Notes under the pieces: model-generated
Told to the model about the DNA's origin: nothing
Database searches by the model: none
The model's input: the letters and a program-made list of their open reading frames with translations, nothing else
In this document: one piece after another, positions 57,501-64,000 of the stretch
Numbering within the stretch: the stretch's first letter is position 1
Layout: the number at the start of each line of letters is the position of its first letter
Assembly: GCA_020543525.1 (NCBI GenBank)
Contig: JAHYIO010000001.1
Coordinates: forward strand, 1,922,001-1,986,000
DNA from: Coriolopsis trogii
Taxonomy: Eukaryota > Basidiomycota > Agaricomycetes > Polyporales > Polyporaceae
Length of the DNA stretch: 64,000 bases
Reading direction: 5' to 3'
Made by a program: the position numbers and the translations under genes

Positions 57501-58602
57501 GATGTGCGTCTCCATCTGTTGCCATTCTCCATTCCCTCTTACTACGACGGCTTCCATCCTTCCTCCTGTCGTATCTGTGCACCTTCTGACGTCTTCCCCT
57601 CCTCCTCAGGGCGATGCGCTTCCTCGAGAACACGGATCTGCTCAAGATCGAGGACATCCTGCCGTTCTTCCCCGATTTCGTTGTCATCGACGACTTCAAG
57701 GACGAGATCTGCACCGCCCTCGAGGGCTACTCGGCGCACATCGACGCGCTCAAGGCCGACATGGACGAGGCGACGAAGAACGCAGAAGCGATCAAGCAGG
57801 ACATCGCGGCGCTGCAGAAGCGGTTCATCACCGTGGATGCCACGGAGAAGTGCTCGGCGTGCGCCCTCCCGCTCATGTCCAGGCAGTTCTACGTCTTCCC
57901 TTGCCACCATACCTTCCACGCGGACTGCCTGATCGGGCTGGTGAGTGCCGTCTTTCTTTCTCGTGGCGTCGATGCTCACTGGCACTCAATTATGCCTATT
58001 CTCTCCCTCGCCATCATCGTTTGATATGACGGCGACTCATGCTTCCCTGAATCAATCATAATCCCCGCCAGACGAAGGAGTTCCTGCCGCAACACGCACT
58101 GCGGCGCATCCTCGCGCTCCAGACGGAGCTCATGAAGACCTCGCAGACTACCGCCATCGACCGCACCGCGATCACGAATCCCTCGCTCGTCGCCGCCGCC
58201 ACCGCGGGCGCCCACCCCGCCCGACAGCGCACGCTCCTCTCCTCCACCTTCAGCGTCGACCCTCCCGGTCCGGGTACAGGCACAGGCGCGCGCGGCGGGG
58301 CGAACGCGTTCGGGCGGAACATCCTCTCGGCCGGGGACCGGCTGCGGGACCTCATCATCCCCGACGCGCTCGCGAGCCTCGTCACCGCGCCCGCGGGCTG
58401 GATCCCCGGCATCGGGCTCGGGTCGGGCGGGCTGGGCACGAAGCGGGACGGGGGCGAGAAGGACGGGGAGAGGGCGGAGCGGACGAGGAGGGAGCTGGAG
58501 GACATGCTCGCGGCGAATTGCCCGATGTGCGAGAGCGTGGTGGCGGGGCTGGACAAGCCGTTCGTCCTGCCTGGAGAGGTGGATGGGAGTTGGGACCTGT
58601 AG
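54554..58602 (+). CDS. VPS18: Vacuolar sorting protein VPS18 (Pep3)
   Basis: Twelve exons, 1114 aa: 54554-54566, 54618-54745, 54802-55489, 55538-55642, 55693-55937, 55989-56156, 56202-56399, 56454-56627, 56691-56852, 56902-57503, 57610-57940, 58072-58602. Shared core subunit of the HOPS and CORVET tethering complexes on endosomes and vacuoles. Pep3/Vps18 beta-propeller segments include LYMGLANNLIIHIELSRADQ and PSGRHLLVTS; the helical solenoid follows (YFQAAQCYAQCSVSFEEVTL, DLDYALRLCKQGGRTQACVH). A RING-type finger begins CSACALPLMSRQFYVFPCHH (about 908-927) and its last Cys pair (NCPMC) comes only near 1087, after an insertion of about 155 residues. Exon 1 codes four residues. Intron 7 (54 nt) has no stop and is a multiple of three. 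Confidence 0.95.
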
Positions 58603-59072
58603 AGGGGCGTGCGAGACGAATGCTTTGGTTTGATGATATGTTACCTGATACCATGAGCTGCCGTGCTGTCGCCCCGTCTATGCAATTTTGAGACTCCTTG
58701 ATTGCGTGAGGATGCGGTGGTACAGAATTGATACATTGCGTGCCATGAGAGTATTACGTGGAGAAGGTGGTAACAGTGCGAGTAGCATACGCTCACATTG
58801 AGAGCCCCCAAAAGCTTGAGTGAACTGGTGTGCCAAAGCCGTGTAGTGGTACCCGAAGGAGACACAGGCGAGACCGTAGGCAGCCACAGACGTTGACGGG
58901 AACGCGGAAGCTGATAGAGACATGCATACTCGGACATCTAGCGAGTATCCGCACGATCGCAGGGTCCCTACCCCCGCGTAGGTAACAACCGGGCAGGCGG
59001 AAGCAAGCGGAACTGGTCCAAATGGGATAATCTGCAGTCGAGAAGGGGGTCGATGCAAATAGAAGGGTAGAC
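58603..59072. other. Intergenic region between convergent VPS18 and CGR1
   Basis: 470 bp holding both 3' ends. No gene seen. Confidence 0.7.
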
Positions 59073-59713
59073 TCAGTGATTGATTTTCTTGGTGCGGCCT
59101 GCCCTGCGGCGCAATCTGGCAGCTTTCCGTGCGCCCATCTTGGGAGGTGGACAGGAGGAGAGGGTTCCAGGACGGCGTGTAAGGGCGAGTGGCATAGCGA
59201 CTGAGGGAGTTCACTGCGTACCTTTGCCTTCTCTTCTTCTAGTCGGCGCCGCTCTTCAGCAGCCCTTTTGCGTTCGAGGGTGGTTTCTTTCCGCCTGCAC
59301 GACGCGGCAAATCAGTACTCGGACTCGACGGGACGCCAGGTGGTTGCGTAAGGGGAACGAAGGGCACAAAGGGGCGACATACCTTTGCAGCTCAGCCGCT
59401 TTCTCCTCCTTGAGTTCTGCCTGCAATTTTTTGATTGCCCGTTCCTTCTGCGTCTTCTCCATCCGCTCCTCCCACTTCTTGGTCTTGAGGCCCTCTGGAA
59501 GTAGTGAGCGACTGATGATTAGGGGGCAAGCAATTAGGCTCAGGTGCGGGGGAGAAGTAGGAAGGCGGCCGTCGTCACGTACACGGTCGCAGACTTTGGA
59601 GCCTTCCATGCCTTGCCGGAGACCCGCCCGGCGGATGACTGTGCCAGCGGCCGTTCTGCGGCGGTATCTTGAGGGAGAGGCTGAGGCTGAGGAGAGGATG
59701 ATTCGGAGGACAT
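59073..59713 (-). CDS. CGR1: rRNA-processing protein CGR1
   Basis: Four exons: 59713-59583, 59511-59383, 59294-59222, 59138-59073 (132 aa). After a short disordered N-terminus come the family marks GRVSGKAWKAPKSATVRSLL, KKWEERMEKTQKERAIKKLQ, a highly charged continuous helix (ETTLERKRAAEERRRLEEEK) and the nucleolar-type basic C-terminus GARKAARLRRRAGRTKKINH. Length and ending match fungal Cgr1, a nucleolar protein needed for pre-rRNA processing and 60S assembly. All exon phases close. Confidence 0.95.
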
Positions 59714-60543
59714 GATGTCGGAGACTGTGGCTGAATGGCCCAAGGAAGAGAACGGAGAGGCGATGAGAGACTGAACAGGGAGAGGCCGTCGGTAGAGATG
59801 AGATCGGCGATCCAGCAAACACGTGGCCGAGGGGAGATCTTGATGGGTGGCTGAGCGCGCCTTGGGGATGTTAACGCGAAGGGGTTATCGCGGCCGACAG
59901 AGGGTCGTCGTATGAGTTCCCGTTGCTTTGCATCCGCTGCTCCCCTTAGCGTGCAACGTTCAAGCCTGCTTGCGTGGCTGCTGAGGTCGCCCGTGCATGA
60001 GAACGCATCCTGCGAGGAACGGTCCGCGGTGATGATATCATGACAGGCCAGGGGTGCGCGGCGCTCATCTTGACAAGAATCCATGGAGGCGAGGGTACTC
60101 ACCAACCCCGCAACGGCTTCCGACTCTTCTCTCGCGCGTCTGGATGTCGACTACAGTCGATGGCACTCCGTATCTGAGCGCTGCAGGACGCAGCTATCGT
60201 GGCGTGGGTCTCGTACTCGCACACGCTGCGATGGCCGGTGCTTGGAGCGTGTTATTCTGCGTGTGAGGAGGATATCATGAGACTGGTTCTGATAAGAGTG
60301 GGCAGGCTAGGCTGGAATGGGAGGGTGATGAGGAGAAGAAGGAACGGAACCGAGTGTTTGTTGGGCCGTGTTTGTCCTGGCCCAAGCTAAACTGCGTTGA
60401 GCGATGCGCGCGACTCTCTCTCAGTCAGTGCCAGGTCTGCCGCCGCCAGGTTTGCCTTGGTCGTCCCGGACCATCGCTCCTTCTCCCCCCGACGCGACAC
60501 GTCTCCCCCCGCTCGCCCTCTCCACCCTCGAGGCCTGTCTCTC
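59714..60543. other. Intergenic region between divergent CGR1 and the large low-complexity gene
   Basis: 830 bp with both promoters. The open frame continuing upstream of 60544 has no ATG and is probably leader. No other gene seen. Confidence 0.6.
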
Positions 60544-63310
60544 ATGAGCGTTATGAACTCCCCTCCCGACTTCCGCGCTCACGACGACCACCTCAAGGAC
60601 CTCTTGGGCCAGCGTGCCGCCCGTGCAGACCTCCATGGCCGCTACCCTTCCCTCTCAGAGTTCTCAGACTCGCCCTCGGTCTACAGCCACGCCCAGTTCT
60701 CCCCACGTCCACCAGACAGACCGTTCCTCGACGGCCACGCACACTCCTTCCGCTTCCCCCACAGTCCCAAGACATACTCTCCTTCCCTAGCCGAACCACG
60801 CTCTCCCATATCCGACCGCGAGCGTCTCAACTTCCCCAACTCAAGTAGCCTCGACCTCGAAGACGACCCTCGTTCTTCTTCCGAGCTTGACAGCTTACGC
60901 GATGACGATCATCCCGACTCCGGGCACGAGGACGAAGGCGAAGATGTGACCCAGATCAGCATGCTAGGTCCAAAAATGCGCTTCCACACCCCCGCCCCTT
61001 GGGAAGAGGACGAGGACGATGAGGCAAAGAGCATCGTAGAAGAGCCCTCCAAACGCTCCAAGAAGAAGGCCGATACCGCCAAGAAAGGTTGGGGTCTCTC
61101 CAGAGCCAACGCCGAGCCTCGACCGAGCAGCGATTCTACCCGTTCAGGCAAGGGCAAGCAGTCGTTTGAAACAGCTTCCAATTACTCGGCCTCCGGCGCC
61201 TTGGCGTACGTTCCCTTCCTTCCTCTCTCGACTTCCTGTTCTCATGTGGTTATCACCTTAAAGCGTTCTTGCCCAAGCTTCCATGTCGTCTACTTCCCTA
61301 GGCGTGCACCAATCCCCTCATTCTCTCCGGGATAAGCTCTCCTTACCCCGCCTGCGCTCGCGCACTCCTTCCAACGTAGGGCTCAACGAGCCTTTCTCTC
61401 CTGTCAATGCGTCTCCAGTCTCCCGTATCGCGACTCCGCCTCACCCCGAGATGTACACGGACGAACGCTCGACGCTAGGCCATTCTTCCAATCGCTCAGA
61501 GATTTCGCAGCACGAATATACGCATCCATACGCCAATCCTGATCTCGTTCGCTCGGTCGATCATGATCTTGCGCCGCCGTCACCAAGCCAGCTGGCCTTC
61601 AATGCGATCCGCAGCGACTCTAATGCGACCCTCACCGATACCACCCCGAGCAGCAGCGTATCTCAGTTCCGCTCCACCACCACATTCTCCATGACCCCGG
61701 GCACCTCGACGACCTCTATGAATCCCACCCTCAACGAGTCTAGTTCGTCAAGCCGCATGATAGGAAAGGGTATCTCCTCTCCCATGCCCGTCGATAAGGC
61801 TGCCCTTCACCCGGATACTCTCAACAAACTACATGGTTATCAGCAGTCCCCAATGACCCCGCTTAGTGGTATGAGTCCTGGTGCGCGAAATCGTGATACC
61901 CAGCACTCGACGATCACCATGGGAGGGCTTGCTGCGTGGGGAGAAAACAGCGGCGGGGCATTGAAGCTCATCTCGTTGGAAGAGGCACAGGCACAAGCGA
62001 AGGAACGAGCGCGCAGTCAGACGGCTCACCCTGCGATATCCAGCCCTTTCGCTGGACCGTCAAGACCGACATTGGAGCTGGACGTCGATGCCGTGCAGCG
62101 CATACAAGGCAGAGCGAGGTCGACCAGCGCAGGAGGAAAAGGCCGGACCAACCTTGATTCGCCACAGCGATCCATGTCGGGCGATTCACCGGTTGGTCCC
62201 CTCGGTCCTCCCAGGACAGTAGTCAAGAAGAAGAGCGGTTTCATGCGTCTGTTCAACGGCAAGGAGCGTGTGTCGCCCAGCTCTCCACCACCACCAGTCC
62301 CACTGTTCTCGGCCGATGCTTTTGCCCCGCCGCCGCCGCCACAGTACTCTCGCCCACGCCAAGCCTCGGCGCATCGTGTGCCAGTACCCTCCTTGTCCCC
62401 CAATATGGCGGATGATGGCTCAGGACCTCCTGGCTCTGCTTCATCTGGCTCTCCCGCCGGTTCTCCTCCAACATCAACGTCGGGCTCGTCTGGTTCTTCG
62501 GCCGCGAGCCGTCTACAACAGCAGCAGCAACTGAGCGCACGCCGGAAGGTCCCCGACCTCTCCATCGTGACGTCCCCGCCGGCCATGAATCTCGGCGTCA
62601 AGGCACCGTATACCGCCCCGCTCTCCGCGGGCTCGAACGAGATGTCGCATCATCATCTCACACCCACGACGGCGGCGACGCGCCCGGAGTTGCGATCAAA
62701 CGGGTCTTCACCCAGCAGCGCTCCCCCGAACAAGACCGACTTTGTGGGGCTGAGCATACGCCCGGTGTCGACGCTGTTCTCGCGGGACATCAAGGAGCTC
62801 GCTGTCACGGAGGAGGGGTCTCTGCGCATGCGCCCGTCGCTGGAGGCGGACACGGGGACCCCGACGACCGCGACCACAGCGACGACCGCGATCTCACCGC
62901 TCAGCCCCGACTTCCCGCACACGAAGTCGATCGGGTACGGGCGGTCGAGTGACGAGAAGTCTGCGGCGGGAGACGTGCAGCTGGACGAGCGGGACCAGTC
63001 GAGCGTGATCCAGGCGCTGCAGGAGCAGATCTTGTCTACACGGCGGGCGTGGCAGCGGCAGATCTGGGAACTCGAGGGCCAGGTGCGCGACCTCAAGGCG
63101 GAGGTGGAGGAACTCCGGGCTGCGGAGAACGGGAGCGAGTATTGCGCTGCGTGCGGGCGCGGGGGGATCGGCCGCGTTGGGGCGGAGGACGGCGAGCACG
63201 GTGTCAAGACGCTTGAGGAGCTGAAGAAGGTCGGGGTGAAGGTCAGCGGGGTCGTCAACAGGCCCCGGGCTCGTACCGGCGTGGGCTCGCGGTTTGCGAG
63301 CGGCAAGTGA
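60544..63310 (+). CDS. Large Ser/Pro-rich protein with C-terminal coiled coil, function unknown
   Basis: Two exons: 60544-61205 and 61264-63310 (902 aa). The first ATG in the open frame is 60544 (MSVMNSPPDFRAHDDHLKDL). The intron of 58 nt is needed to move into the downstream frame; the acceptor at 61262-61263 is the one that keeps phase. Most of the protein is low complexity (Ser, Pro, Thr). Islands that look conserved are LISLEEAQAQAKERARSQTA, VKKKSGFMRLFNGKERVSPS and a coiled coil IQALQEQILSTRRAWQRQIW followed by VRDLKAEVEELRAAENG. After the coiled coil lies YCAACGRGG, a CxxC pair. This suggests a scaffold or signalling protein; no enzyme domain is seen. The splice choice is moderately certain. 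Confidence 0.72.
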
Positions 63311-64000
63311 AGAAGTCACGACGGCGACGACCATTTTGACGTTCTTGTTTGTCCTGTTGTGGGGAGGCGCATAACTCCCTTGCAGGCTGTGTGTATGTAC
63401 GTGCATGGACGCATATTCTCTCTCTCTCCCTCTCTCTTCCCCATCGCCCCAACCGGCTTCCTCCATCCCGTACATACACTTTGGCTGTCTGTCTTGGTTG
63501 TCTTGGTCACTCTGTGTGTGGATAGACCGGCCGGGTTTGAGACCGCGGGTCGCGAAGGACTCTCTCTCTCCGTTTGTTTATTTCCTATTATCTTGTAATC
63601 GTTCACGTCCGCCCGCCCCCTCCATCCCACTCCCGGAACCTCTGTCTCTGTCTCTGCCTCAGCCTCTCAGCCTCTCACTCCACACGCTCGTTCTATTCGG
63701 CAACTATCCCACCTCACGATCCATTCTCTACTTCGCCCTCCTCTCTTGATACCGATCCACATAGAGTATCGCTCTGTAATAATGTGTTACTAGTACTCCT
63801 GTTCGACCCCCGGATTCCCCGCACTCGTTTCGGCTTCATTGGATCCAGGGATCCGCACATCCACTGTCCTCACACGCTCTTTCCCGATCATCGTCATCGT
63901 CATTGTCTCTCTCAGAGTCTTTCCCCATTGATACGTACCGTCGTACCCTGGCTGGTAGATTTTCTCCATCCATCGACCATGCGTTCGTTTAAACGTTTGG
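63311..64000. other. 3' flank and intergenic DNA to window end
   Basis: Pyrimidine-rich tracts (TCTCTCTC at 63417-63437; CTCTGTCTCTG-type at 63638-63680). No gene seen before the window ends. Confidence 0.6.

Noticed and set aside
1..64000. CRISPR array, phage, integron or bacterial operon structures
   Set aside because: Introns throughout and protein families show fungal nuclear DNA; no regularly spaced repeats were seen.

Overview
The window looks like nuclear DNA from a filamentous basidiomycete, probably an Agaricomycete. The genes are monocistronic and dense, and most are cut by many short introns (about 46-105 nt, mostly 50-60) with GT-AG borders. The protein set includes basidiomycete-style BTB proteins, a HapX iron regulator and intron-rich cytochrome P450s. 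There are no operons, no CRISPR array and no recognisable tRNA or rRNA gene. I assembled exons by hand from splice borders and checked that the reading phase closes across every exon; names rest on motif recognition, not on a database search.

Positions 1-18300. The window opens inside an AMP-dependent adenylating enzyme on the + strand (1-423). A full-length paralogue lies inverted at 9766-11531. Between them are an XRCC2-like RAD51 paralogue (-), a coiled-coil protein (+), the ribosome biogenesis factor SLX9 (-) and a multi-exon drug/metabolite-superfamily transporter (+). After a 1.9 kb gap come a PPR protein (13449-16040, +) and a HapX-type bZIP (16410-18328, -).

Positions 18300-36900. 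A 5 kb gene-poor stretch precedes a 19-exon glycerophosphodiester/phosphate-type MFS transporter (23373-26111), a 12-exon SLS1-like mitochondrial protein (26375-29214), the rRNA methyltransferase SPB1 (29350-32382, -), a BTB/POZ protein (33383-34574, -) and a small DUF423 membrane protein (35640-36312).

Positions 36900-64000. These hold a zinc-finger-like protein of unknown function (36900-39244), a Byr4/Bfa1-type regulator of septation (41000-43797, -), NRDE2 (44167-47815, -), an intact 15-exon P450 (48285-50718, -) with a decayed tandem copy upstream (51558-53792), VPS18 (54554-58602), CGR1 (59073-59713, -) and a large low-complexity protein (60544-63310).

Most genes are housekeeping: ribosome biogenesis (SLX9, SPB1, CGR1), RNA surveillance (NRDE2), vacuolar trafficking (VPS18), mitochondrial expression (SLS1, PPR), DNA repair (XRCC2) and cytokinesis (Byr4). 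The accessory part is the adenylating-enzyme pair and the P450 pair. I saw no convincing new multi-gene system. The most interesting signals are at gene-structure level: a start codon followed at once by an intron in SLX9, an upstream ORF overlapping the transporter start, a GC-AG intron and 11-12 nt exons in the P450, and its decaying twin.
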